From: Sphaerisporangium sp040683095
GTDB taxonomy: Bacteria > Actinomycetota > Actinomycetes > Streptosporangiales > Streptosporangiaceae
DNA length: 64,000 bases
Direction: 5' to 3'
Assembly: GCF_040683095.1 (NCBI RefSeq)
Contig: NZ_JBFBCI010000009.1
Location: 62,001-126,000, forward strand
The notes under the pieces were generated by a model. That model did no database searches. It saw only the letters and a list, made by a program, of their open reading frames with translations, and had not been told where the DNA came from. The translations under genes were made by a program, and so were the position numbers. Positions 46,509-55,070 of this stretch are shown in pieces; the stretch's first letter is position 1; every line of letters begins with the position of its first letter.

Positions 46509-47674
46509 GCGTTGATCTCCTCAAGTCCGAGCGCCAGCAGGCGGGCCCGTGTCCAGTCAAGTTCCGCGGCGAGGCCCTGGACGAGGCCGTCGTCGCCCGT
46601 GGGGCGGCTGCCCTCGGGCAGCACCTGCCAGGTGTAGGTCTCGACCTCGACGTGGTCGGTGAGCGCGGCCGGTCCGCCCAGCAGCGCGTCCAGCGTGTCC
46701 CCCAGGACGGCGGACGTGCTCGCCAGTGGGGGCTCCGGCGCGGCGTGCAGCGGCAGGTGGAAGTGCACCCGCCACGGGCCGTGCTCCGGCAGGCCGCCGG
46801 CCAGCGCCTCGTCGAGGTCGTCGGTGGCCAGCACCCCGCCAGGGCCGTTCTCGCGGGTCTGGTGCAGGAAGCGCCGCTCGTCGAAGCGGGCCAGCTCCGC
46901 GCGGGTCGCCGGGTCCGCCGGGTCGTCCACGTGCAGCGCGGCCGACGCCTGCGTCTTCACCACCGGCAGGCCGGCCGCGCCGAGCCGGGCCAGGGCCTCG
47001 CGCGGGTCCTCGAACGCCACCGCCAGGTGGCACACGTCCAGGCAGACGCCGATCCACTCGTGGTCGGCGGCGGCGAGCAGCGCGGCGGCCTGGCCGGTGG
47101 TCTCGACGACGCAGCCGGGCTCGGGTTCCATCGCGACCCGCACGACGCGGCCGGTCTCGGCGGACAGCTTCGCCAGCCCGTCCGCCAGTTCGGCGAGGTG
47201 GCGGCGGGCGGCCTCCGCCCGGTCGTGGTCCCACGGGTCGCGCCAGGCCAGCGGCAGGGTCGAGACGCTGCCGCGCCGGGCGTCGCCGGGCAGCAGCCGG
47301 GCGAGCACGGAGGCCACGTCCAGCGTGTAGCGCAGGCGGGGCCGCTCGCTCCAGTCGGGGGAGTACACCGCGCGCTTCACGACGGGGTCGTGGAACCCCT
47401 TGTACGGGAACGCGTTGAGGGTGACCACCTCCAGGCCGCGCGCGTCCAGCTCGGCGCGCAGCCGGTCCACCGCGGCCGGATCGGAGGCGAGCGCGGAGGC
47501 GACGTCGCGGGCCAGCCATAAGCCCAGCCCGAGGCGGCCGGCGCCGAGCCGTTCCCGTACGGGCTCGCCGAAGCGGGCGAGCTGGGCGAGCACCCCGTCC
47601 AGGTCCTCGGCCGGATGGACGTTGGTGCAGTAGGCGACGTGCACGACCGTGCCGTCGCGGTGCAGGAACCGCAT
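46505..47674 (-). CDS. eboE: EboE-like TIM-barrel metabolite-traffic protein
   Basis: 389 residues of the xylose-isomerase-like TIM-barrel superfamily. It matches the EboE pattern: VAYCTNVHPAEDLDGVLAQL at the start, VVTLNAFPYKGFH, VAMEPEPGCVVETT, GVCLDVCHLAVAFE, and THVEVETYTWxVLP near the end. In Ebo clusters this protein works with a UbiA prenyltransferase in export or maturation of metabolites such as scytonemin precursors. It lies between the prenyltransferase and the coupled phosphodiesterase. ATG 47674 follows AAAGGTGAG. Confidence 0.82.
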   Translation of the reverse strand: MRFLHRDGTVVHVAYCTNVHPAEDLDGVLAQLARFGEPVRERLGAGRLGLGLWLARDVASALASDPAAVDRLRAELDARGLEVVTLNAFPYKGFHDPVVKRAVYSPDWSERPRLRYTLDVASVLARLLPGDARRGSVSTLPLAWRDPWDHDRAEAARRHLAELADGLAKLSAETGRVVRVAMEPEPGCVVETTGQAAALLAAADHEWIGVCLDVCHLAVAFEDPREALARLGAAGLPVVKTQASAALHVDDPADPATRAELARFDERRFLHQTRENGPGGVLATDDLDEALAGGLPEHGPWRVHFHLPLHAAPEPPLASTSAVLGDTLDALLGGPAALTDHVEVETYTWQVLPEGSRPTGDDGLVQGLAAELDWTRARLLALGLEEINA

Positions 47675-47781
47675 CTCTCACCTTTCCCGCGGGGTCCGGA
47701 GCCGTCCGCGAGGACTCACTTGCCTGCCCAGGCGCGTGCCGGCCGCGAGGGCCCGGAAGCGGGTCCCGCGACCGGTACGGC

Positions 47782-48672
47782 TTACGTCGGTGACACCTTC
47801 CTGGACAACCGGCGGGCCAGCGGGAACGCCGCGAGCACGCCGGCGGCGGCGGCCATCGAGCCGTTGCGGGCCACGAGCGCCGCCTGCAAGGGGATCAGGC
47901 CGAGGATCCCGGCGCCGACCGCCTTGCGCACGCGCCCCGGCGTCGGCTGCTGCACGGCGGACGACTGCGGCCCGCCGACCGCCGCGCCGTAGACGGTGGC
48001 GAGCGCGGCGGCGGCGGCCCGCGCGGGCGCCGGCACGCCTCGCCGTCCGGCGAGCGCCGCCACCCCGGCGATGGCGGCCGTCCCGGCGAGCCCGGCCAGC
48101 GGCACCTCCTTGCGGGTGCCGTGCACCTCGCCGCGCGACAGCACGGTGAGGCTCAGGGTGTGCGCGCCGACCGTCAGCGCCTGCGGCAGCGCGGCCCGCC
48201 TGCCGCCCGCGCCGAGCAGGACGTTCAGCGTGCGCGCGGCGGCCATCGCGACCGGCCCGGCGGGCGTGTTCTTCAGTGCCATGTCGTACGCCCAGACGGC
48301 CCCGGCGAGCGGGACCGCGACCTTCAGCGCCGAGCGTCCGCCCGCGAGGCCCGCGGCGGCGACGCCCGCGGCGGTCAGCCCCGCCGCCGTGCCCAGCGCG
48401 AACCCGGGGGTCACCCGCCCGGAGGGGATCGGCCGCCCGGGCCGTTCCTCCTTGTCGATCTCGCGGTCGGCGTAGTCGTTGAGGGCCATCCCCGCCCAGT
48501 ACAGGCAGACGGAGCTCGCCACGAGCCCGGCGGACCGGCCGCCGTACGGCCAGCCGGACGCCGCCGCGCCCGCCAGCACGTCGCCGGGGACGGTCAGCGC
48601 GGCGGGGGCCCGTACCAGCTCGGCCAGGGTCCGCGCGTCGGGTAACCCGCCCCGGGGTTCACGGTCGGTCAC
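47782..48672 (-). CDS. UbiA-family prenyltransferase (EboC/SCO3242-like)
   Basis: 296 residues with about eight hydrophobic helices. The first Asp-rich motif NDYADREIDKEERPGRPIPSG (about 65-85) binds Mg-prenyl diphosphate. The second, usually DxxxD, is weak (YDMALKN). It is a membrane enzyme that transfers a prenyl group to an unknown acceptor. GTG 48672 follows AAGGGA. It is the first gene of the leftward set with the EboE-like and phosphodiesterase genes. The EboA, EboB and EboD parts are absent here. Confidence 0.82.
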   Translation of the reverse strand: MTDREPRGGLPDARTLAELVRAPAALTVPGDVLAGAAASGWPYGGRSAGLVASSVCLYWAGMALNDYADREIDKEERPGRPIPSGRVTPGFALGTAAGLTAAGVAAAGLAGGRSALKVAVPLAGAVWAYDMALKNTPAGPVAMAAARTLNVLLGAGGRRAALPQALTVGAHTLSLTVLSRGEVHGTRKEVPLAGLAGTAAIAGVAALAGRRGVPAPARAAAAALATVYGAAVGGPQSSAVQQPTPGRVRKAVGAGILGLIPLQAALVARNGSMAAAAGVLAAFPLARRLSRKVSPT

Positions 48673-49471
48673 TGGTGGTCCCTTCGTGGGGACGCGCGCG
48701 CCGAACGCGTCAGGGGCGGAACATTCGGCTCATCGACGTGCCACCACCGCTGAGCGCGAGACGTCCATATTGTTACGACGGTATTGCTCCATGGTCAATG
48801 CCTGTGTCCGGCTCTCTACCCCTGTGGTGGTGTCTGTCCCTACTGGTGAGGAACGTCCCGCGGTCTCCGCCGGGTGGCGCCCATACGGTCGGTGCGCGGG
48901 ACGGCGTCCCCGTGGCGCGGGACCCCGCGGCCCTTGCCCCGATCGCGGCTGGTTGAATGCCGCCATGATCAGCCCGCAATGACCTCCGCGCGGCGGGTGT
49001 ACCTCGCCGAGGGCTTCACGCGCCGGCCCGAGCTGGACTGGGATCCGCTGCCAGGCTTTCCGATTCGATTAGCGAATCGTAGTTAGGTCGTGGCATACTG
49101 TTACCCGCACGCCCGGCGCCCAGGCGACGTCGGGCACCCTCCCCGGTCCAGGCTGTGCACGCTTGGCCGGTCAGCGTCCGGAGGGACGTGCTCGACGGGC
49201 CGGCGGCTCCGGTTGCCGGCACCAGGGCACGAAGACGATCGGTGAATACCGGGCAGCTCGTTGTGCCTTGATTCTGTGTAACGCACAGGATCGCTAAGCC
49301 AATCAGAGACGCTGCTGGCCTACGGGCGTGACCTGATGTCGTGAGCGAGGCGGCCGGAACCCGGAATTAGCGTCCGAAATGGTGAGACGCTCCGATCGCC
49401 TGGCTCGACATCCCTTCATGATCTACGTTGGTGCTCGTGAACCAGGACGAGCCGACCAGGAGTGACCTTCC
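48673..49471. other. Long intergenic region, no gene recognised
   Basis: It contains divergent promoters for the prenyltransferase and the methyltransferase. One short frame (48979-49086, 35 residues, starting MTSARRVYLAEGFTRRPELD) reads like protein but has no clear binding site; it may be a gene remnant. An inverted repeat GATTCG/CGAATC lies near 49060-49077. I see no tRNA or other RNA gene. Confidence 0.4.
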
Positions 49472-50284
49472 GTGACGGACGACGCCGCGATGCCCGCCCC
49501 GGAGCATCAGAAGATCGACACCTCGGTGCCGCACTCCGCCCGCATCTGGAACTACTGGCTGGGCGGCCGGGACAACTATCCCGTCGACCGGGAGGCGGGC
49601 GACCAGTTCGCGCAGGTCTTCCCCGGCATCGCCGAGCTGGCCCAGGCCTCTCGGCACTTCCTCAGCCGGGCCGTGCGGTATCTGGCCGGTGAGGCCGGGA
49701 TCCGCCAGTTCCTGGACGTCGGGACGGGCCTGCCCACCGTGGACAACACCCACGAGGTCGCCCAGCGGGTGGCCCCGGACGCACGGGTGGTGTACGTCGA
49801 CAACGACCCGCTGGTGCTGGTGCACGCCAACGCGCTGCTCGCCAGCGCCCCGCAGGGCGTCACCAGCTTCATCGACGCCGACCTGCACGACCCGGAGGCG
49901 ATCCTGAAGGCCGCCTCCCGCACCCTGGACCTCGACCGGCCGGTCGGCCTCATCCTGATGCAGATCACCGGGCACATCGCCGGCACCGCCGAGGCGCACG
50001 CCCTCGTGCGGCGGCTGATGGACGGGCTGCCGCCCGGCAGCCACCTGGCCTTCAACGACAGCGCCGACACCAGCGTGGCCAACCTGGAGGCGACCCAGCA
50101 GTACAACGACACCGGCGCCGTGCCCTACCACCTGCGGACGCCGGCCGAGCTCGCCGGCTTCTTCGACGGGCTGGAGCTGCTGGAGCCGGGCGTGGTGCCG
50201 ATCGCCCAGTGGCGGCCGGAGATCGATCCCTCCGTCGCGGTGGTCGATGTCGACGCGTGGGGCGGCGTCGCCCGAAAGCCCTGA
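49472..50284 (+). CDS. SAM-dependent methyltransferase, Methyltransf_19 (DUF574) family
   Basis: 270 residues with the family signatures HSARIWNYWLGGRDNYPVDRE (conserved N-terminal arm), SAM loop FLDVGTGLPT, acidic loop VVYVDNDPLVLVHA, and the C-terminal LLEPGVVPIAQWRP. This expanded actinobacterial family has few proven substrates. GTG 49472 follows AGGAG by 9 bases. It is monocistronic, ending before a hairpin. A paralog lies at 58.5 kb. Confidence 0.9.
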   Translation: MTDDAAMPAPEHQKIDTSVPHSARIWNYWLGGRDNYPVDREAGDQFAQVFPGIAELAQASRHFLSRAVRYLAGEAGIRQFLDVGTGLPTVDNTHEVAQRVAPDARVVYVDNDPLVLVHANALLASAPQGVTSFIDADLHDPEAILKAASRTLDLDRPVGLILMQITGHIAGTAEAHALVRRLMDGLPPGSHLAFNDSADTSVANLEATQQYNDTGAVPYHLRTPAELAGFFDGLELLEPGVVPIAQWRPEIDPSVAVVDVDAWGGVARKP

Positions 50285-50291
50285 TTCTCAT

Positions 50292-50318
50292 CGGCATGCC
50301 GGAGCCGCCGGCGTGCCG
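50292..50318. terminator. Hairpin between converging methyltransferase and hydrolase
   Basis: Arms 50292-50302 and 50308-50318 are complementary over 11 bp with one G-T pair. Confidence 0.55.
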
Positions 50319-50364
50319 CGCTGACCGGCCCGCGTTCGCGCCCCCGCGGGCCGGCCCCGCGCGC

Positions 50365-51390
50365 TCAGAGGCGGCTCTTCCCGAGGTGCGCCAGAAGGGC
50401 CCGGCCGAACTCGGCCGGCTTCTCGATGTGCGGGCTGTGCCCGCAGCCCTCGAACACGACCTCCTCGTAGGGGCCGTAGCGCTCCAGGACAGCCCGGGTC
50501 TGGGTGACCATGGGCTGGGCCGGCGTGCCGTCCCAGCCGGGTACCGCGCCGATCGCCCCCAGGTGGGCGAGGTCGAAGAACGAGGTGTCGGAGACGATCA
50601 CGTCGTCCGCGCCCCGGATCCACAGGATCGGCGGCTTGGGGTCGATCGTGTGCAGGTCGTCGACGCGGAAGTGCGTCGGGGCCAGCGAATTGAGCACTCC
50701 CCGCCCGCCCGGCGCGATGCCGGGCCAGGCCCCGGAGGGGACCGAGTCGCCGGGATAGTTGTCCTCGCCGAGGAGGGTGGACAGCATCGACTCCACGAAC
50801 GCGTCCTCCTCGCCGCCGAAGTCGGTGCCCGGCACGACGTACGCCGTCCGCAGCACCGTGCGAGGGGACACCGGCGAGTCCGCGGACCGGTCGCCCGCCC
50901 GGAGCGCCGCCACGAACTCGGGGTTGGCCGCCCCGCCACCCGAGCCCGTGCCGTCCGGGTGGGTGAGCGCCCCCTCTGCCCCCTGCGTGCCGCCGAAACC
51001 GTACGGCGACACGGGGTTGACCAGCGTGACGCTCCTGACGGCCGCGGCGCGGTCACGCAGCGCCTGGAGCACCACCCCGCCGCCGAGGCTCCAGCCGACG
51101 AGATGGGCGGGGCCCAGCACGTCGAGGAGGGACAGCACGTCGTCGGAGTAGTCGCGTACGCCGCGGGAGGCGTCGACCGGCAGGGCGTCGGAGTCGCCGA
51201 AGCCGCGCAGGTCGACCGCGAACGGCCGGAACCCGCCGGCCGTGGCAGCCATCGCCGACCGCCAGAACGCGCTCGACGAGACGTTGCCGTGCACGAACAG
51301 CACGGGTTCGCCCGAGCTCCCGGGCACCGACAGGACGTTGAGGGTCAGCCGCGAGGTGGTGACCCGTTCGGCGGAGATGGTGGGACTCAT
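50365..51390 (-). CDS. Alpha/beta-hydrolase
   Basis: 341 residues with oxyanion region LFVHGNVSSSAFWR, nucleophile elbow GWSLGGG (Ser), an Asp in WIRGADDVIV and a catalytic His in GCGHSPHIEKP. The fold is complete, with a cap domain in the middle. ATG 51390 follows TTGGAG by about 8 bases. It is the last gene of the leftward degraded operon, 23 bp after the other hydrolase. The substrate is unknown; pathway context suggests ester or C-C bond cleavage. Confidence 0.85.
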   Translation of the reverse strand: MSPTISAERVTTSRLTLNVLSVPGSSGEPVLFVHGNVSSSAFWRSAMAATAGGFRPFAVDLRGFGDSDALPVDASRGVRDYSDDVLSLLDVLGPAHLVGWSLGGGVVLQALRDRAAAVRSVTLVNPVSPYGFGGTQGAEGALTHPDGTGSGGGAANPEFVAALRAGDRSADSPVSPRTVLRTAYVVPGTDFGGEEDAFVESMLSTLLGEDNYPGDSVPSGAWPGIAPGGRGVLNSLAPTHFRVDDLHTIDPKPPILWIRGADDVIVSDTSFFDLAHLGAIGAVPGWDGTPAQPMVTQTRAVLERYGPYEEVVFEGCGHSPHIEKPAEFGRALLAHLGKSRL

Positions 51391-51413
51391 CGCTGGGCTC
51401 CAAGGAACAGGGA

Positions 51414-52355
51414 TCATTCGGGGTCTCGCCGGTCGGGCCGGCGTCGGACGGCGGAGCCGTCGAAGCGGCCGGCGATGGCGCCGGCCACGCGCTCGGCGCC
51501 CCTCGGCCCGAGGAGCACCGTGTAGTGGTTGGTGCCCTCCACGTCGTCCCACCGGAACCCCGGATGGGCGGCGGCGAAGCCGTCCAGGGCCTCGGGCGGG
51601 TACAGGCCCGGGGGCTCGGCGAGCAGCCCGAGTGGCGAGCGGAGGAACGTGGGCATGACGGTCGTGGCGTCCCACGACGCTTCCACATCGCCGCCGCCGA
51701 GCTGCGCGGAGTCCTCGGCCACGGCGTCGAACCGTGACGAGCTGTGCCACCCGTCCGGGCCCGGCGCCAGGTCGTAGTCGACGTAGGCCTCGACCGCCGG
51801 CGACCACGCGCCCGCGAGGGCGGGGTGCGCCCGCCAGAACCGACGGTAGGCGTCGTGGCCGTCGAAGGTCATGGCCAGCCGCTCGGCCGCGGGCCCCAGG
51901 CTCGCCCGCAGGAGGGTCTCGATGGGCACGCCCTCGGGGCGGGGCAACGGCACCCCTCCGTCGACGAGCACCAGGTCGCCGAGCGTGCCCGGGTGCCGGT
52001 GCGCGGCGACCATGACGGCGAAGCCGCCCATCGAGTGGCCGGCCGTGACGTCGGCCCGGCCGAACGTCCCCACCAGGGCGTGCAGGTCGTCGGCGTGCCG
52101 CCGCATGCCCCACGGTCCCGGCAGGCCGGCGCTGCGGCCCCGGCCGCGCAGGTCGGGCGCCACGAGCCGGGTGCGCGGGACCGTCGTCACCAGCCGTTCG
52201 GCGACCAGCGCCCAGGCCAGGTGCGAGGACGTGACCCCGTGCAGGGCGTACACGGTGTGCTCGGCGGGGGCGTCCGGGGGGAGATCGGCGGACTCCCAGA
52301 CTCCGGCGCGGAGTCGCCCGCCGCGGACCTCGACGTCGGTGGTCCGGTAGCTCAT
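51414..52355 (-). CDS. Alpha/beta-hydrolase, second paralog
   Basis: 313 residues with YALHGVTSSHLAW, DLRGRGRSAGLPGPWG, elbow GHSMGGFAV (Ser) and C-terminal VEGTNHYTVLLG supplying the His. It is unlike the downstream hydrolase in sequence. ATG 52355 overlaps the stop of the SDR remnant (ATGA), so its translation is coupled to that scar. GTG 52367 is an alternative start. It probably acted in the same catabolic pathway as the lost ligase and SDR. Confidence 0.85.
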   Translation of the reverse strand: MSYRTTDVEVRGGRLRAGVWESADLPPDAPAEHTVYALHGVTSSHLAWALVAERLVTTVPRTRLVAPDLRGRGRSAGLPGPWGMRRHADDLHALVGTFGRADVTAGHSMGGFAVMVAAHRHPGTLGDLVLVDGGVPLPRPEGVPIETLLRASLGPAAERLAMTFDGHDAYRRFWRAHPALAGAWSPAVEAYVDYDLAPGPDGWHSSSRFDAVAEDSAQLGGGDVEASWDATTVMPTFLRSPLGLLAEPPGLYPPEALDGFAAAHPGFRWDDVEGTNHYTVLLGPRGAERVAGAIAGRFDGSAVRRRPDRRDPE

Positions 52356-52501
52356 CGCGCGATCCACCCGCCGTCCAGGGTGCGGCGCCCGGCGGCGAAC
52401 GCGCGGGCGACCCCCGCGCCGATCCCTGCGCCGATCCCTGCGCCGATCCCCGCCCCGCCACCGGTGACCAGCACCTTCCGGCCCGTGCTCGTGGTCGTCA
52501 T
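52352..52501 (-). pseudogene. Short-chain dehydrogenase reduced to its two ends (in-frame internal deletion)
   Basis: A 49-residue frame. It has an SDR beginning, GRKVLVTGGGAGIG...GVARAFA, joined directly to an SDR C-terminus, RTLDGGWIAR. About 190-200 residues of the usual 250, including YxxxK, are missing, yet the frame is kept. The glycine loop is stuttered by three 12-bp units (52416-52451), giving GIGAGIGAGIGAG. It overlaps both neighbours by ATGA (TetR stop upstream, hydrolase start downstream). It cannot be an active SDR; it may now serve only to carry ribosomes across. Confidence 0.8.
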
Positions 52502-53145
52502 TCCGGTTCTCCTTGCCCGTCTCGGGGTACGTCGAGGGCGCCGAGCGCGCGTCGCACGAAGCGCATGACCTCGTCGAACACGGGAGGCGGGACGGCGGCG
52601 GTGTCGTCCCAGAGCACCCAGCGCATGCCGACGAGCTCGCCGACGCCCATCAGTGCCCACGCCGCCACCACGGGGTCGATGCCCTCCGCGATCTCCCCGG
52701 CGGCGCCGGCGCGCCGCAGTCCCTCCGCGTAGCCCTCGACGATCCGGGTGTAGTGGCGGCGCAGCGCGGCCGGGGACACGAACTCCGCCTGGCGGATGAT
52801 GCGGTAGAGCGCCGGATGCTCCGCGGTGAAGCGGAAGAACGCCTCGAAACCCAGGCGCTCGGCCTCGATGCGGTCGCGTCCGGTGGCGGACGCCTCGCTC
52901 ATGGCGTGGCGCACCCTGCGGTTGAGGTCGTCGACGAGCTCGTCGAAGATCTGCAGCTTGCCGGAGAAGTACAGGTAGAAGGTGCCCTGCCCGACCCCGG
53001 CCGCCTCCGTGATCTTGACGATGGACGCGTCGTGGTACCCGAGCTGGGCGAACACCTGCTCGGCCGCCTCCAGCAGCCTCGCGCGGGTCCGCTCGGCTCG
53101 CGGAGTGCGGGACGCCTTGCCCACGCCCTGCCCGGTGGCGCTCAC
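52498..53145 (-). CDS. TetR-family regulator
   Basis: 215 residues. The N-terminal helix-turn-helix is RARLLEAAEQVFAQLGYHDASIVKITEAAGVGQGTFYLYFSGK (in segments), followed by an all-alpha ligand domain. GTG 53145 overlaps the stop of the acyl-CoA ligase remnant (GTGA) and follows AGGAAGGGG. It probably represses its own operon, with a CoA thioester or other pathway intermediate as inducer (inference). The intact regulator sits between two gutted enzyme genes. Confidence 0.87.
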   Translation of the reverse strand: MSATGQGVGKASRTPRAERTRARLLEAAEQVFAQLGYHDASIVKITEAAGVGQGTFYLYFSGKLQIFDELVDDLNRRVRHAMSEASATGRDRIEAERLGFEAFFRFTAEHPALYRIIRQAEFVSPAALRRHYTRIVEGYAEGLRRAGAAGEIAEGIDPVVAAWALMGVGELVGMRWVLWDDTAAVPPPVFDEVMRFVRRALGALDVPRDGQGEPE

Positions 53146-53522
53146 AGTGCCCCTTCCTCTGAGTTCTCGCAGTGCGGACGGTGCCGGTCGCGTTCGCGCC
53201 GGCGCAGCTCGCGGCGCAGGACCTTGTCCAGGCCGGAGCGGGGGAGCTCGGCGACGAACTCGACCGCGACGGGCACCTTGAACGACGCCAGCTCGCGGCG
53301 GCACAGCCCCAGCAGCTCACCGGCGTCGGTGTCGCACCCGGGACGCGTGACGACGTCGCCCACGCTGTAGCCGGCCGCCCTGAGCCGCGCGGCGAGCGCG
53401 GCGGAGCGTTCGTGGAGCTCGCCGTAGGTGACGGGCACTCCGCCGCCGTCGATCGCCACGGCGGAGGGGACCGCCCGCGCCCGGTCGGCGACGAAGCGGC
53501 CGACCAGGTGAGCGGTGCTCAT
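53142..53522 (-). pseudogene. Acyl-CoA ligase reduced to its two ends (in-frame internal deletion)
   Basis: A 126-residue frame. Residues 1-57 are an AMP-binding N-terminus (VTYGELHERSAALAARLRAAG, SVGDVV). From about 66 it is the C-terminal subdomain (GELLGLCRRELASFKVPVAV, EFVAELPRSGLDKVLRREL), with the family's Gly-Lys pair reading as DK and the core between them gone. Roughly 370 residues of a usual 500 are missing, including the P-loop. It is the first gene of the leftward operon and overlaps the TetR start by GTGA. Confidence 0.82.
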
Positions 53523-53897
53523 GGGCTCGCGAACTCCTCGTCGGGGACGCCCACCTCATCGAACATGACAGGTGGTTCAGGTCTCAGAGTCTGGGGAGTG
53601 CGGGGGCGGCCTGTCAATAGGGAGGCGCGGGGGGCCTGGGCGTCATGGCGGACTCGGCCGGCCGGGAGCCGACGCCGGGTATATCGCGGGGCTCACGCCG
53701 ATTGCGGGCGATGTTGGGGCGGCCCGGAAATGTACTCGCGAACGCGCGCTAACACAGGTGAACGCGAGGGGCGCACGGGAAACGCAGGGGAACGCGGGGG
53801 AACAACCGGGAACATGCGGGAAAAGAAATCGCCGTGAAATGGAGAACGCGGCAGGAGCCCGTTGACTCCCGCCGCGTTCGTGTCCGCGCCGCCTGGA
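53523..53897. other. Intergenic region with G/A-rich stutters
   Basis: It holds the promoter of the leftward remnant operon. Between about 53757 and 53823 lie loosely repeated units like GGGAACGC, partly transcribed from nothing obvious. I see no convincing gene. Confidence 0.4.
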
Positions 53898-54098
53898 TCA
53901 TCCCCAGGGCGTGTTGCCGCGCCACACCGAGTGCGTCGTCGCGCCGACGTGGGTGTGGGTGGAGGTCGTCGAGACGCGCACCGCGTGCTTCGACGTGCTG
54001 TGGGCCGATGCCATGGTGCCGGCCGCCATCACGCCTCCGGCGGTCACGGCGGTGACGAGGAGGAGGCGGGCGGCGAACTTCGAGAGGTCGGGCTTCAT
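53898..54098 (-). CDS. Small secreted His/Thr-rich peptide
   Basis: 66 residues. A signal peptide (MKPDLSKFAARLLLV then a hydrophobic core to ASA at about residue 32) leaves a mature peptide of about 34 residues rich in His, Ser and Thr, with five His and no Cys, ending SVWRGNTPWG. ATG 54098 follows AAGGGGAC by about 8 bases, which supports a real gene. The family is not recognised. The His content would allow metal binding, but that is only inference. Confidence 0.6.
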   Translation of the reverse strand: MKPDLSKFAARLLLVTAVTAGGVMAAGTMASAHSTSKHAVRVSTTSTHTHVGATTHSVWRGNTPWG

Positions 54099-54316
54099 GA
54101 CTGCGGTCCCCTTGTCTGAGGCGGCGGATTCGCGTCCGGCGCTGTTTCCCTGCTCGCATCGCCAAGGTATTCGCTGCCACTATCCGGTCCCTATCCGCGC
54201 GCTTCTGACGGGCTATGGCCGCCGTTCCGCGTGTGGACTCTTATTACGCCGAAATCTTTTTTGTCACAGGCGTATCCCCTTTCACCCCCGTTCGCGCGCC
54301 GGAGCCCCGCGGGGCG

Positions 54317-54937
54317 TCACGGGCGCAGCGCCGCGAGTCGCTGCTCGAACGGGACGAGGACCTCAACGGCCGGGCGCGCGGAGGCCGGGCGGGCCGCGAC
54401 CAGATCGGCCAGCTCCCGCGCGGCACGGTCCACGCGGTCGGCCAGGGCGTCGGCGGATCCGTCCCCGCCCCCGCCCCAGTCCTCGGACGCCGCGTACACC
54501 GCCGTGGGGACGACGATCGCCCGCAGATAGGCGAACATCGGGCGCATCGCGTGCTCCAGCGCCAGCGAGTGGCGCGCCGAGCCGCCGGTCGCGGCGATCA
54601 GCACGGGCTTTCCGGCGAGCGCGGTGTTGTCGATCACGTCGAAGAACGACTTGAACAGCCCGCTGTAGGACGCGTTGAAGATGGGCGTCACGGCGATGAG
54701 GCCGTCCGCCTCCGTCACCGTCCGGATCGCCTCGCGCAGCCGGGCGCCGGGGAACCCGTTCACCATGGCGTTCGCGATGTCGGCGGCGAGGTCGCGCAGG
54801 TCGACGACGGCGACCTCGGCCTCGCGGTCCTCGGCGAGGAAGGATCGGGCCGCCTCGGCGAGCCGGTCGGCGAGCAGGCGCGTCGACGAGGGCAGGCCCA
54901 GGCCGGCGGACACGGCCACGAGCTTCAGCGGGGTCAT
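54317..54937 (-). CDS. NAD(P)H-dependent FMN reductase (CE1759 type)
   Basis: 206 residues with a flavodoxin-like fold: VAVSAGLGLPSSTRLLADRL (phosphate loop), ITPIFNASYSGLFKSFFDV-like segment (TPIFNASYSGLFKSFFD), and LIAATGGSARHSLALEHAMRP. It reduces FMN with NAD(P)H to supply flavin-dependent oxygenases or iron reduction. ATG 54937 follows GGAGAG. It is monocistronic and leftward. Confidence 0.86.
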   Translation of the reverse strand: MTPLKLVAVSAGLGLPSSTRLLADRLAEAARSFLAEDREAEVAVVDLRDLAADIANAMVNGFPGARLREAIRTVTEADGLIAVTPIFNASYSGLFKSFFDVIDNTALAGKPVLIAATGGSARHSLALEHAMRPMFAYLRAIVVPTAVYAASEDWGGGGDGSADALADRVDRAARELADLVAARPASARPAVEVLVPFEQRLAALRP

Positions 54938-55070
54938 CTCTCTCCAAAGTCCTGGGGCGGCGGGGACTTCATTGAAGTTTCAAGCATCTGAACGCGGATC
55001 GGCCGCGGATATTCCAATCACCCGTATTCCAATCACCTGGGCCGCCGTCCGAGTGAGCGGAGGGCCGTCT

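Noticed and set aside
48979..49086. A 35-residue ORF as a real gene
   Set aside because: It has no binding site and no family; it is kept only as a possible remnant in the intergenic note.
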